Assembly: GCF_963664555.1 (NCBI RefSeq)
Contig: NZ_OY761461.1
Coordinates: 1,240,001-1,304,000, forward strand
Reading direction: 5' to 3'
DNA length: 64,000 bases
Source of the DNA: Labilibaculum sp.
GTDB taxonomy: Bacteria; Bacteroidota; Bacteroidia; Bacteroidales; Marinifilaceae
The notes below the pieces were generated by a model. The model ran no database searches, had not been told where the DNA came from, and saw only the letters and a list, made by a program, of their open reading frames with translations. The position numbers and the translations under genes are program-made. This document shows positions 8,985-16,937 of the stretch, one piece after another (the first letter of the stretch is position 1; each line of letters opens with the position of its first letter).

Positions 8985-9144
8985 ATTTCCTTGTACAATA
9001 CAAAGGGGTTTCCTTGCATTAGGGAGCCCCTTTCCCTTGTACAAGGAAGAGGTTGAGCGCAGTACAAGGGAAGTCTTGAGCCTGGTGCAAGGGAGAACTT
9101 GAGTCTTGTACAAGGGAAAACTTGAGCGCAGTGCAAGAAAAAAA
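8985..9144. repeat. Degenerate 23-bp tandem repeat, about five to seven units
   Basis: The 398-bp gap between the S46 peptidase and the universal stress protein holds units of 23 bp at 9053, 9076, 9099 and 9122. Each reads TTGAG, about five variable bases, then GTACAAGGGAA or GTGCAAGGGAA. Less regular units of 21-23 bp precede them, from about 8985, with CCTTGTACAA and CCTTGCATTAGGG. The units are adjacent and not separated by unique spacers. The rest of the gap (9145-9330) shows nothing I can name. Confidence 0.7.
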
Positions 9145-9330
9145 ATAATCGTCGCAGTAGAAAAATATTTGTGACAATACCAGAAGTATAACAAACAAAA
9201 TAAAAGAGATTGCTTCAACAAAAAGTTCTATTTTATTGTGATACTGTACTTTTAAAATGGCCTCTTTTTTATTAGTCAGAATTCAAGTTTCGGAAATGAA
9301 ATAAAGGGGGCATATCTGCAATGTATTTTA

Positions 9331-10146
9331 TTAATTACAAGGCAAATAGTAGTCTTTCAATGGATTGATAAATAGGATCGGATTATCTTCTTTCTTGAGG
9401 ATGCTTTTTAGTTGACTGGGGCCGGACCAGGACGCAATCCAGCCAGGATTACGATTCGACATGAGTACAATTAAATCTGAATTTAGATTTTTTGAAAATT
9501 GAATTGCCTTCCGGTTGATGTTTCTGCTTTTGCACTCCGTTTTAACAATTTTGTATTCGAACTTAAACTGTTCAAACATTTTTTTAGTGAAGAGCAATGT
9601 AGCCTTTATGGTGCGATGATAAGCTTCGGATTTTTCATTGGGAGCAATCAGATGAATGATTGCATTGTTGAATCTTCCAAAATAACTGGCCCAGATCATT
9701 TTCTCTTTACTTTCTTTTTTGTAATCTATGGGAACGATTATGTTCTCGTATTTACAATTTGGATTTGTACTTTCTGTCACAATAATCGAAGGGATTTTTG
9801 CTTCCAGTATCCATTTGAAAATGGAATTTCGTTTTAGAAAATGATTTAGTGATCCTTTAGGAAATTGGGTTACAATAAAAATTGCATCCAATTCTTGTAT
9901 GCTGAGATTAGGTTCCCGTTTGCTGTTTTTTAATTCTATTATTTTGTAAGGAATTGACTGCAGATTGAATTTTTCAATCTGATTATGACCTATGGAGAGA
10001 TGTGTTTTACCAATTTTGGGAGGGTAATTTGCAAAGGCTACTCCTGATTTAAAAAGTTTAGCCAACGTGAAAGCATGTTTGATTGCTACGTTGGAACATT
10101 CAGGATCTTGAATTAAAACGAGTATATGTTGCTTCTTAATGCTCAT
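9331..10146 (-). CDS. Universal stress protein-like (two UspA-type domains, diverged)
   Basis: This 271-residue cytoplasmic protein begins IKKQHILVLIQDPECSN, the typical first strand and loop of a Usp domain. It has a second strand-loop start at about residue 130 (YENIIVPIDYKKESKEK) and ends in a Usp-like strand SDLIVLMSNRNP. It thus looks like a tandem Usp. The ATP-binding G-2x-G-9x-G(S/T) loop is not clearly preserved in either half. The start at 10146 was chosen because the upstream in-frame extension is not Usp-like. It is divergent from the hydrogenase module; family members respond to stress or energy state, but a role here is only inferred. Confidence 0.7.
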   Translation of the reverse strand: MSIKKQHILVLIQDPECSNVAIKHAFTLAKLFKSGVAFANYPPKIGKTHLSIGHNQIEKFNLQSIPYKIIELKNSKREPNLSIQELDAIFIVTQFPKGSLNHFLKRNSIFKWILEAKIPSIIVTESTNPNCKYENIIVPIDYKKESKEKMIWASYFGRFNNAIIHLIAPNEKSEAYHRTIKATLLFTKKMFEQFKFEYKIVKTECKSRNINRKAIQFSKNLNSDLIVLMSNRNPGWIASWSGPSQLKSILKKEDNPILFINPLKDYYLPCN

Positions 10147-10476
10147 TAAATAGAGAAAAAAATAAGTAATTGAGTTCTTGTATTCTGCACTTGTATGCGA
10201 ATATAACCAAAAAAAACTTGTCAGTTTGATTCTAAGACCTACAAGAATTTTGAACAATGGTATTGACATAAAATGCTTGCTGATCTATGATTGTATTGAA
10301 GTGTTGAAATTGCAATTTATCATGATCTGTTTTGTCTTTATTGAGTTATTTAGATTTAATATGTATTTTATTTTTTTGTATCTATTCCGTTAGATATCAT
10401 TTATTAATCCTACTCAAATACTTATCTTAGCGCAATCGGAATAGAATAATTGGTAAACATAAGTTGGTGCTGTGAT
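10147..10476. other. Divergent intergenic region before the hydrogenase sensory operon
   Basis: These 330 bp separate the minus-strand stress protein from the plus-strand DRTGG gene and must hold the operon's promoter. I found no full TTG-N18/20-TAnnTTTG promoter; TATCTTAG at about 10424 is the nearest -7-like element. No gene or clear inverted repeat was seen. Confidence 0.4.
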
Positions 10477-10824
10477 ATGGTGAAAGTGGCTGATCTAGTT
10501 GATAAACTTAATGCAAGTGTTATTTGTGGAAAAGATGATCTGAATCAGGACATAAGTTTTGGTTTTGCATCAGACTTAATGAGTGATGTACTAACTTTAG
10601 ATACAGATAACCTGCTGTTAATAACAGGGTTAAATAATCTTCAGACAATTAGGACATCGGAAATGTCAGACATTTCTTACATTTTATTTGTGAGGGATAA
10701 GAAGGTCTCACAGGAAATGAAAGACTTGGCTTGTGAGAACAACATTACACTAATTGAATGCAGTTATTCAATGTTTAAAGCATGTTCTATTTTGTGTGAA
10801 ATGGGTTTAGAACCAGTATATTAA
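10477..10824 (+). CDS. DRTGG-domain protein (HPr-kinase N-terminal-like domain)
   Basis: This 115-residue protein starts VKVADLVDKLNASVICG and has the conserved core ASDLMSDVLTLDTDNLLLIT, which I recognise as a stand-alone DRTGG-type domain. The domain occurs in phosphotransacetylases and next to HPr kinases and CBS proteins, and is thought to sense a small ligand. It is the first gene of a run of regulatory proteins leading into the hydrogenase genes, with only 5 bp to the next one. A second, shorter copy lies at 12621. The ATG at 10477 fits homologues; the in-frame upstream codons would add an unrelated stretch. Confidence 0.75.
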   Translation: MVKVADLVDKLNASVICGKDDLNQDISFGFASDLMSDVLTLDTDNLLLITGLNNLQTIRTSEMSDISYILFVRDKKVSQEMKDLACENNITLIECSYSMFKACSILCEMGLEPVY

Positions 10825-10829
10825 AGGGG

Positions 10830-11242
10830 ATGATATTTACATTTTTTATTGAGGGGGGTAATTTTTCTAAAGCTGGAACAGCTTCTAGTGAAGTTAAAAA
10901 AATATTGAAGCAATTGAATGTTGATTCGAAGATAATTAAACGAACAGTGGTTTCATTGTATGAGGCTGAAGTAAACGTGGTCGCACACGCTTTCGAAGGG
11001 GATATGAATGTTGAAATTTTTCCGGATAAAATAATTGTCAGGATTGAAGATAAAGGACCCGGGATACCTGATATCGATAAGGCAATGGAAAAAGGATTTT
11101 CTACTGCCACACCTAAAGTCCGGGAAATGGGTTTTGGTGCTGGTATGGGTTTGCCGAATATAAAAAGAATTCAGATCAGATGATTATTAGTAGTAAAGTT
11201 AATGTTGGAACCAAATTAGAAATCGTTAACTATCTGAAATAA
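10830..11242 (+). pseudogene. RsbW-like HATPase (anti-sigma/histidine-kinase ATPase fold), frameshifted near its end
   Basis: The intact part (10830-11183) carries an N-box (EAEVNVVAHAFEG), a G1 box (EDKGPGIPD) and a G2 box (GFGAGMGLPNIK) of the GHKL ATPase fold without a kinase dimerisation domain. This is the layout of RsbW/SpoIIAB-type protein kinases. After NIKR the frame ends at a TGA (11181). One frame back it continues SDQMIISSKVNVGTKLEIV to a TAA at 11240, which is the normal family ending. A single A is missing in AAGAATTC at about 11169. The truncated product would lose the last two strands. The gene lies between a DRTGG protein and the H-cluster sensor. Confidence 0.78.
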
Positions 11243-11249
11243 AAAGAAG

Positions 11250-12617
11250 ATGGAGAAGGCTCATTTTTATCATGCACTAAAAGTAGTTGAGGAGGTTTGC
11301 ATTGGTTGTACGCATTGTATGAATGTGTGTCCAACTTCGGCAATTCGTGTGAAAAATGGAACTGCCGATATTAATAAAAATGCCTGTGTTGATTGTGGTG
11401 AGTGTTTGAAATGTTGTCCGGTAAATGCTATTATTGTTGAGCAGGATGATTTCACTCAGATCTTTCATTTTAAGCAACGGGTTGCTCTGCTTCCAACCGT
11501 ACTTCTGGGGCAATTCCCAGATAATATTTCCGAAAAGCAAATTTATTCTGTTATCCATGACTTAGGGTTTACTCATGTATATGAGGTGGATGAAACTTCC
11601 GATATTCTTACCGAAGCCACTAAAACTTACATGAGTAAGCGTCATCAGGAACGTCCTTTTATTTCCAGTTTTTGTCCCGCAATCGTTCGCTTGATTCAGG
11701 TGAAGTTTCCTGCTTTGGTAGAACATATCGTTCATTTAAAACCAGTTATTGATATTTCTGCTTTGTTCTACCGTAAAAAGCTTAAAAATGAAGGGTTTTC
11801 CGACGATGATATTGGGATATTTTATGTGACACCTTGTGCGGCAAAAATTGCTGCAGTGAAGAGTCCTGTTGGTGAAGAAAAATCTTTTATTGATGGAGTT
11901 ATTAATATGGATTTTATTTACAATAAAGTATTGCTAAGTATCAAACGGAATAAATCAGAAGGAATTAAGTATGAGCTAAATAAATACATGTCCAGGAGAA
12001 GTATTGGCTGGACATTAACAAATGGAGAAGCATCACAGTATTCCGGCAGATGTCTGGCTATTGATGAAATTCATAATGTGATTGAGGTGCTGGAGAAGTT
12101 GGAGAATGAAGAAATTAAGGACGTCGATTTTTTGGAGTTGCGTGCCTGTGATCATTCTTGTGCAGGAGGTGTTTTAACCACAGAAAATAGATTTTTAGCT
12201 ATAGAGCGATTACGGAAAAGAGGGGATTGGTATCATCGGAATAGGCCTATTATTCTTGAAGAGAAAGAAATTGAAAAGTATCGCCCTTATCTGTTGGAAA
12301 ACATTTCAATTAAGAATATTGAACCTCGGTCAATTTTAAGTTTGGATACTGACATGATGGAGGCGATGAAAAAAATGGCCAAGATCAATCGCATCTTGAA
12401 AGTTTTACCAAGTATAGATTGCGGCGCTTGCGGCGCACCACGTTGTCAAGCCTTGGCTGAGGATGTGGTGCAGGGAAAAGCCAAGATGACACAATGTGTT
12501 TTCCTTCAAAAGATGTTAACCAAAGAAGGATTAATTACTCCTCAGGAATCGTTTGATATCTCAGAAAATACCTGGGGGATAAAAAGATTTGAAAAGAAAA
12601 ATATTAACGATCATTAG
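11250..12617 (+). CDS. HsfB-like sensory [FeFe]-hydrogenase homologue with a C-terminal 4Fe-4S domain
   Basis: This 455-residue cytoplasmic iron-sulfur protein has two ferredoxin-type clusters (Cys17, 20, 23, 27 and Cys46, 49, 52, 56). It then has a diverged H-cluster domain: SSFCP (Cys142), TPCAAK (Cys196) and RACDHSC (Cys300, 304). All four H-cluster 4Fe ligands are kept, but the Cys of TSCCP that relays protons in catalytic enzymes is Phe141. The end holds a C-x2-C-x4-C-x16-C four-cysteine domain (Cys391 to Cys416). This layout is that of non-catalytic or very slow sensory hydrogenases. Flanked by an HATPase and DRTGG proteins, it probably reports H2 or redox state to them; that link is inference. 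Confidence 0.82.
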   Translation: MEKAHFYHALKVVEEVCIGCTHCMNVCPTSAIRVKNGTADINKNACVDCGECLKCCPVNAIIVEQDDFTQIFHFKQRVALLPTVLLGQFPDNISEKQIYSVIHDLGFTHVYEVDETSDILTEATKTYMSKRHQERPFISSFCPAIVRLIQVKFPALVEHIVHLKPVIDISALFYRKKLKNEGFSDDDIGIFYVTPCAAKIAAVKSPVGEEKSFIDGVINMDFIYNKVLLSIKRNKSEGIKYELNKYMSRRSIGWTLTNGEASQYSGRCLAIDEIHNVIEVLEKLENEEIKDVDFLELRACDHSCAGGVLTTENRFLAIERLRKRGDWYHRNRPIILEEKEIEKYRPYLLENISIKNIEPRSILSLDTDMMEAMKKMAKINRILKVLPSIDCGACGAPRCQALAEDVVQGKAKMTQCVFLQKMLTKEGLITPQESFDISENTWGIKRFEKKNINDH

Positions 12618-12620
12618 ATA

Positions 12621-12956
12621 ATGAAAGTACAAGACATAGTTGATAAACTGGGATTAAAAGTATGCAGTGGATCTGCAGGTTTGGATCGCGAAATTGAAGG
12701 AGGGTATACTTCTGACCTTTTGAGTGATGTTATGGGAAATGCAGATGAAAATCAGGTTTGGGTTACTTTGCAAACTCATAAAAATATTATGGCAATTGCC
12801 TCTTTAAAGGAGTTGGCGGCAATAATCCTTGTAAAAGGATACGAACCGGAAACTGATGCTGCAGAACAAAGTAATTTAGAGGGAATTCCTATTCTGTCTT
12901 CAGAGGAGGAAGCTTTTGAATTAACAGGGAAATTGTTCGGGCTATTAAAGAAGTAA
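12621..12956 (+). CDS. DRTGG-domain protein, second copy
   Basis: This 111-residue protein (MKVQDIVDKLGLKVCSG, then YTSDLLSDVMGNA) is a paralogue of the DRTGG protein at 10477, sharing the SDLLSDV/SDLMSDV core. It is separated by 3 bp from the H-cluster sensor and by 11 bp from the PHP gene. Its role is probably ligand sensing or partner binding in the same module. The exact function is unknown. Confidence 0.75.
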   Translation: MKVQDIVDKLGLKVCSGSAGLDREIEGGYTSDLLSDVMGNADENQVWVTLQTHKNIMAIASLKELAAIILVKGYEPETDAAEQSNLEGIPILSSEEEAFELTGKLFGLLKK

Positions 12957-12967
12957 ATGAAATTGAA

Positions 12968-13714
12968 ATGAAAGTTTTTCGAGCTGATTTGCATACTCAT
13001 ACTGTCCTGTCTCCATGTGGAGATTTGGAAATGAGTCCTGTGAATATTGTTCGGATTGCAAAAGAACGTGGCGTTGACATTTTGGGAATAACAGATCATA
13101 ATTCAACTTTGCATGCAGCTTTAATCAAGCAGTTGGCAGAAAAAGAAGGAATTATGGTGATGATGGGAGCAGAGGTAACTACCAAAGAAGAAGTTCATTG
13201 TTTGTGCTTTTTTGAAACAGAACATTTGCTTTCTGATTTTCAAATTTATCTTGATCAGCATTTGCCTAAGATTCCAAATGACACAAAATACTTTGGATAC
13301 CAGGTTGTGGTAAACGAAGAAGAGGAGATTGTGCAGGAAATAGATAATTTGTTGATATCAGGCTTGAATCAGGGAATCAATGAGGTTGAACAGAAAGTTC
13401 ATGAACTTCAAGGTTTGTTTATTCCAGCTCATATCAATAAGACGCAAAATAGTATTATCAGTCAACTGGGTTTTTTGCCAACAGATTTGAAAGTGGATGC
13501 TTTGGAGATTTCAATGCATACCACGAAAGATGAGTTTTTAAGTAAGAATAAATATCTGAAAGGGTATACTTTTATCCAAAGTTCAGATGCACATTATATT
13601 GATAATATAGGCAATGTATGCAGCCAATTTATAATGGAGGATGCAAGTTTTTCTGAAATTAGAAAAGCACTTAGAGGAGAAGAAGGAAGAACAGTTGAGT
13701 TGGAAAAAAGGTAA
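12968..13714 (+). CDS. PHP-domain metal-dependent phosphoesterase
   Basis: The 248-residue protein shows the PHP metal-binding motifs: DLHTHT (residues 7-12), ITDHN (about residue 42), the Glu in GAEVTT, HI in PAHINKT, and SSDAHY near the end. The family hydrolyses phosphoesters, for example nucleotides or histidinol phosphate, with two or three metal ions. Its substrate here is unknown. Being inside the sensory operon, it might turn over a phosphorylated protein or nucleotide signal, which is speculation. It ends 56 bp before a four-helix-bundle cassette. Confidence 0.8.
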   Translation: MKVFRADLHTHTVLSPCGDLEMSPVNIVRIAKERGVDILGITDHNSTLHAALIKQLAEKEGIMVMMGAEVTTKEEVHCLCFFETEHLLSDFQIYLDQHLPKIPNDTKYFGYQVVVNEEEEIVQEIDNLLISGLNQGINEVEQKVHELQGLFIPAHINKTQNSIISQLGFLPTDLKVDALEISMHTTKDEFLSKNKYLKGYTFIQSSDAHYIDNIGNVCSQFIMEDASFSEIRKALRGEEGRTVELEKR

Positions 13715-13770
13715 AAGGTTTAAATCAGCAATTGGCGTTTGGCCTTTAGTTTTTAGCAAAAAAAAAAAGA

Positions 13771-14145
13771 ATGAGAAATTTCAGGAAGTTAAATGTTTGG
13801 CAAAATGGAATATCAATAGTTAAAAGGATTTATCGATTGGTGGAGTTGCTTCCTGAGAATGAAAAATATGGATTGAGAAGTCAAATATGTAGGGCTGCTA
13901 TTTCTGTTCCTTCTAATATTGCGGAAGGATGTGGTCGAAATACTGATGCTGACTTTAGAAGATTTCTTGATATTGCATTGGGCTCTTTGTTTGAATTGGA
14001 GACTCAGCTAATTATTATGGTGGAACTCAAATATGTCAATGAAGTAAAAATGAATGATTTAATTGATCTTATTCATCAGGAAGAGAAGATGATCAATAGT
14101 TTAATAACAAAGCTAAAAGCCAATTGCGAACAGCTAAAATCTTAA
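13771..14145 (+). CDS. Four-helix-bundle protein (S23/TIGR02436 family), inserted cassette
   Basis: This 124-residue protein is intact: MRNFRKLNVWQNG at the start, SQICRAAISVPSNIAEGCGR in the middle, and long amphipathic helices throughout. It belongs to the same family as the broken gene at 6309 but to a different subtype. It interrupts the sensory operon between the PHP and HATPase genes. It is bordered by an imperfect inverted repeat: GCAATTGGC at 13728 and GCCAATTGC at 14119, plus TTTTTAGC and GCTAAAAGC words. It therefore looks like a mobile cassette. The family resembles the Avd accessory proteins of diversity-generating retroelements, but there is no reverse transcriptase here. Confidence 0.85.
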   Translation: MRNFRKLNVWQNGISIVKRIYRLVELLPENEKYGLRSQICRAAISVPSNIAEGCGRNTDADFRRFLDIALGSLFELETQLIIMVELKYVNEVKMNDLIDLIHQEEKMINSLITKLKANCEQLKS

Positions 14146-14150
14146 TTAAA

Positions 14151-14690
14151 TTGAAAGACCTGTCTTTACATATAATGGATATTATCCAAAATTCAGTAAG
14201 AGCTGAAGCGTCCAATGTTGAATTGGAGATCAGGGAGGATTTGGAAAATGACATTTATTCAATTTCTATAAAAGATGATGGGTATGGAATGTCGGAAGAA
14301 GTTCTGAGCAAAGTATTGGATCCTTTTTTCACCACCAGAACCACTCGTAAAGTAGGACTGGGTTTATCGCTGTTAAAGCAAAGCGCAGAGCAAACAGGAG
14401 GCAAATTGGAAATTCATTCCAAAGAAGGAGTTGGAACAGAACTTCAGGTTTTGTTTTCTCATAAAAATATTGATAGACCCGTTATTGGTGATATTGCCGG
14501 AGTTATTGTGTTGTTAGTAAGTGCAAATCCAAATATGGATTTTGTGTATAAGCATCACACAACGAAGGGTGAGTATATTTTTGATACAAAAGAAGTAAAA
14601 GAAGTGCTGGAAGATGTTTCGGTAACAGACCCAAATATTATAAAGTATTTAAAGGAATTAATAAACGAGAACCTAAACACAATAATATAA
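14151..14690 (+). CDS. HATPase (histidine-kinase-type ATPase domain) without dimerisation domain
   Basis: This 179-residue protein has an N-box (HIMDIIQNSVRAEAS), a G1 box (KDDGYGMS), an F-region (DPFFTTRTT) and a G2 box (GLGLSLL), as in HisK ATPase domains. It lacks the His-containing helix. I chose the TTG at 14151, because homologues begin (M/L)KDLSLHIMDIIQNS; the canonical start may have been altered when the four-helix cassette inserted, 5 bp upstream. With the frameshifted HATPase at 10830 it gives two separate GHKL proteins in one operon. Its partner may be the PHP or DRTGG proteins, or the H-cluster sensor; that is unproven. Confidence 0.75.
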   Translation: MKDLSLHIMDIIQNSVRAEASNVELEIREDLENDIYSISIKDDGYGMSEEVLSKVLDPFFTTRTTRKVGLGLSLLKQSAEQTGGKLEIHSKEGVGTELQVLFSHKNIDRPVIGDIAGVIVLLVSANPNMDFVYKHHTTKGEYIFDTKEVKEVLEDVSVTDPNIIKYLKELINENLNTII

Positions 14691-14716
14691 ATTTTAACCT
14701 TTAATAATTTGAGATT

Positions 14717-15109
14717 ATGGCAAAAGTTAAATCCCTTGCAGATCTGAAGAGAATGAAAGAAGAGCTTCAGTCGAAGATGGATCTTAGGGAGAAAAGCAAC
14801 GATCCGGAAGGCCTTGTACAGATTAAAGTTGCAATGGCTACATGTGGAATTGCCTCTGGAGCTAAAGAGGTGATGGAATTCCTTATTGAAGAAACAGCAA
14901 AAAGAGGAATTCGGACTGTAGTTACCCAAACCGGATGTATGGGATATTGCTATGCAGAACCTACAATTGAGGTTCAGATTCCAGGGAAAGAGCCCATCGT
15001 TTTTGGCGATGTAGATATTAAAAAAGCTGACCAAATTGTTGAAAAATACATTAAGAATGGTGAATTGGTCGATGGAATAATACCTGTAAACTACAAAACT
15101 CTAGACTAA
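14717..15109 (+). CDS. hndB: NADP-reducing hydrogenase subunit HndB ([2Fe-2S] thioredoxin-like)
   Basis: This is a 130-residue protein. After a charged N-terminal helix comes a thioredoxin-like ferredoxin fold with Cys43 (ATCGIASG) and Cys74/Cys78 (TGCMGYC). Only three conserved cysteines are visible, fewer than the four ligands of a classic [2Fe-2S] thioredoxin-like ferredoxin. It matches HndB, a small subunit of the tetrameric hydrogenases that couple H2 to NAD(P) and ferredoxin. It starts the structural part of the operon, 20 bp before hndC. Confidence 0.85.
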   Translation: MAKVKSLADLKRMKEELQSKMDLREKSNDPEGLVQIKVAMATCGIASGAKEVMEFLIEETAKRGIRTVVTQTGCMGYCYAEPTIEVQIPGKEPIVFGDVDIKKADQIVEKYIKNGELVDGIIPVNYKTLD

Positions 15110-15129
15110 ACCTAAACGAAACAACAATT

Positions 15130-16923
15130 ATGGAAAAGTATAAAATGCATATTCTTATTTGTGGAGGTACCGGTTGCCGGGCTTCTGCCAGTGAGGCTAT
15201 TCAAAACAATTTGCAGGATGCAATTAAAGCCAAAGGACTTGAAGATGAAGTACAGGTTGTAATGACCGGTTGCTTCGGATTTTGTGAAAAAGGTCCTATT
15301 GTTAAAATTCTTCCGGATAATACTTTCTATGTGGAAGTGAAACCTGAAGATGCAGAAGAGCTAATCGAAGAGCATATTGTAAAAGGTCGTAAAGTGATGA
15401 GATTGCTTTATGTTGATCCGGAGAACAAAGAGGTGATTAGTGATTCGAAACATATGGGATTTTATAAAAAACAAATTCGAATTGCGCTTCGAAATTGCGG
15501 TTTTATTAATCCTGAAAATGTTGATGAATACATTGCACGAGATGGTTATGCAGCTTTGGGTAAGTGTTTGGCTGAAATGACTCCGCAGACGGTAATCGAC
15601 GAGATTAAAGAATCTGGATTACGAGGACGGGGAGGAGGAGGATTTCCAACAGGTTTAAAATGGGAATTTGCTTCTAAAAATGAGGCTGATCAAAAATATG
15701 TAGTTTGTAATGCTGATGAGGGAGATCCGGGAGCATTTATGGATCGTTCCATCCTGGAAGGTGATCCTCACTCAGTTTTGGAGGCTATGGCTATTTGTGG
15801 TTACACAATGGGAGCCGATAAAGGTTTGATTTATATTCGTGCTGAGTATCCTTTGGCGATTACCCGATTAAAAGTTGCGATTAAACAAGCCCGCGAATAC
15901 GGTTTGTTGGGCAGCGATATTTTAGGTTCCGGATTTAATTTTGATGTTGAAATGCGTTACGGAGCCGGAGCATTTGTTTGTGGTGAAGAAACGGCTCTGA
16001 TTCACTCGATGGAAGGTCTTCGTGGTGAACCTACCGTTAAACCTCCTTTTCCTGCTGAATCAGGGTACAATGGAAAACCAACGAACGTAAATAATGTTGA
16101 AACATTTGCGAATATTCCTGTTATCATTAATAAAGGAGCAGGTTGGTTCAATAAAATTGGAAGTGAAAAATCAAAAGGTACCAAAGTATTCGCATTGGCC
16201 GGAAAAATCAACAATGTTGGTTTAATTGAAGTGCCAATGGGAACTACTCTTCGTGAAGTGATTTACGAAATTGGTGGTGGCATTAAAGATGGTAAAAAAT
16301 TCAAAGCTGTTCAAACAGGTGGTCCTTCAGGAGGATGTTTAACAGAAAAGCATTTAGATACTCCTATCGATTTTGACAATTTGATTGCTGCAGGTTCTAT
16401 GATGGGATCGGGTGGTATGATTGTTATGGATGAGGATGATTGTATGGTATCCATGGCTAAATTCTATTTGGAATTTACTGTTGAAGAATCTTGTGGTAAA
16501 TGTACACCATGTCGTGTTGGTAACAAGCGTCTTCACGAATTGTTGGATAAAATCACTTTAGGAAATGGAACTAAAGAAGATCTTGATCTATTAAGAAACT
16601 TAAGTACTGTAATTAAGGATACTTCTCTTTGCGGATTGGGACAAACATCTCCAAATCCAGTTCTTTCAACACTAGAGAATTTCTATGATGAGTATATTTC
16701 TCACGTAGAAGATCACAAGTGTGCAGCAGGACAGTGTAAGGCTTTGATGCAATATGTAATTGATCCTGAATTGTGTGTAGGATGTACTTTATGCTCACGT
16801 AACTGTCCTGTTGATTGTATAGCAGGAGAACGTAAGGAAGCGCATATTATTGATGCATCAAAATGCATTAAGTGTGGTGCGTGTATGGAGAAGTGTAAGT
16901 TTAATGCAATAAGCATACAGTAA
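15130..16923 (+). CDS. hndC: Hydrogenase flavin subunit HndC/HydB (NuoF-like)
   Basis: The 597-residue subunit has these parts in order: an N-terminal [2Fe-2S] thioredoxin-like domain (CGGTGC at 11-16, CFGFC); the NuoF core with the glycine-rich NADH loop GRGGGGFPTG and the FMN/NADH motif NADEGDPGAF; an SLBB region; a 4Fe-4S site (ESCGKCTPCRVG with SLCGLG); and two C-terminal ferredoxin clusters (CVGCTLCSRNCP and CIKCGACMEKC). It is the NAD(P)-binding and flavin subunit of electron-bifurcating or confurcating [FeFe]-hydrogenase. Its stop codon touches the ribosome-binding site of hndD, so the two are translationally coupled. Confidence 0.93.
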   Translation: MEKYKMHILICGGTGCRASASEAIQNNLQDAIKAKGLEDEVQVVMTGCFGFCEKGPIVKILPDNTFYVEVKPEDAEELIEEHIVKGRKVMRLLYVDPENKEVISDSKHMGFYKKQIRIALRNCGFINPENVDEYIARDGYAALGKCLAEMTPQTVIDEIKESGLRGRGGGGFPTGLKWEFASKNEADQKYVVCNADEGDPGAFMDRSILEGDPHSVLEAMAICGYTMGADKGLIYIRAEYPLAITRLKVAIKQAREYGLLGSDILGSGFNFDVEMRYGAGAFVCGEETALIHSMEGLRGEPTVKPPFPAESGYNGKPTNVNNVETFANIPVIINKGAGWFNKIGSEKSKGTKVFALAGKINNVGLIEVPMGTTLREVIYEIGGGIKDGKKFKAVQTGGPSGGCLTEKHLDTPIDFDNLIAAGSMMGSGGMIVMDEDDCMVSMAKFYLEFTVEESCGKCTPCRVGNKRLHELLDKITLGNGTKEDLDLLRNLSTVIKDTSLCGLGQTSPNPVLSTLENFYDEYISHVEDHKCAAGQCKALMQYVIDPELCVGCTLCSRNCPVDCIAGERKEAHIIDASKCIKCGACMEKCKFNAISIQ

Positions 16924-16928
16924 GGAGG
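16922..16928 (+). promoter_or_regulatory. Strong Shine-Dalgarno AAGGAGG for hndD
   Basis: AAGGAGG overlaps the hndC stop codon and lies 9 bp before the ATG at 16938. Such a strong site is rare in this window and decides the hndD start in favour of 16938 over the TTG at 16932. Confidence 0.7.
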
Positions 16929-16937
16929 ATCTTGAAT

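Noticed and set aside
8718..9221. Minus-strand open frame of 167 codons
   Set aside because: It is antisense to the end of the S46 gene and runs through the 23-bp repeats; its composition is that of a shadow frame.
13771..14145. Diversity-generating retroelement
   Set aside because: The four-helix-bundle protein resembles Avd accessory proteins, but there is no reverse transcriptase or template/variable repeat nearby.
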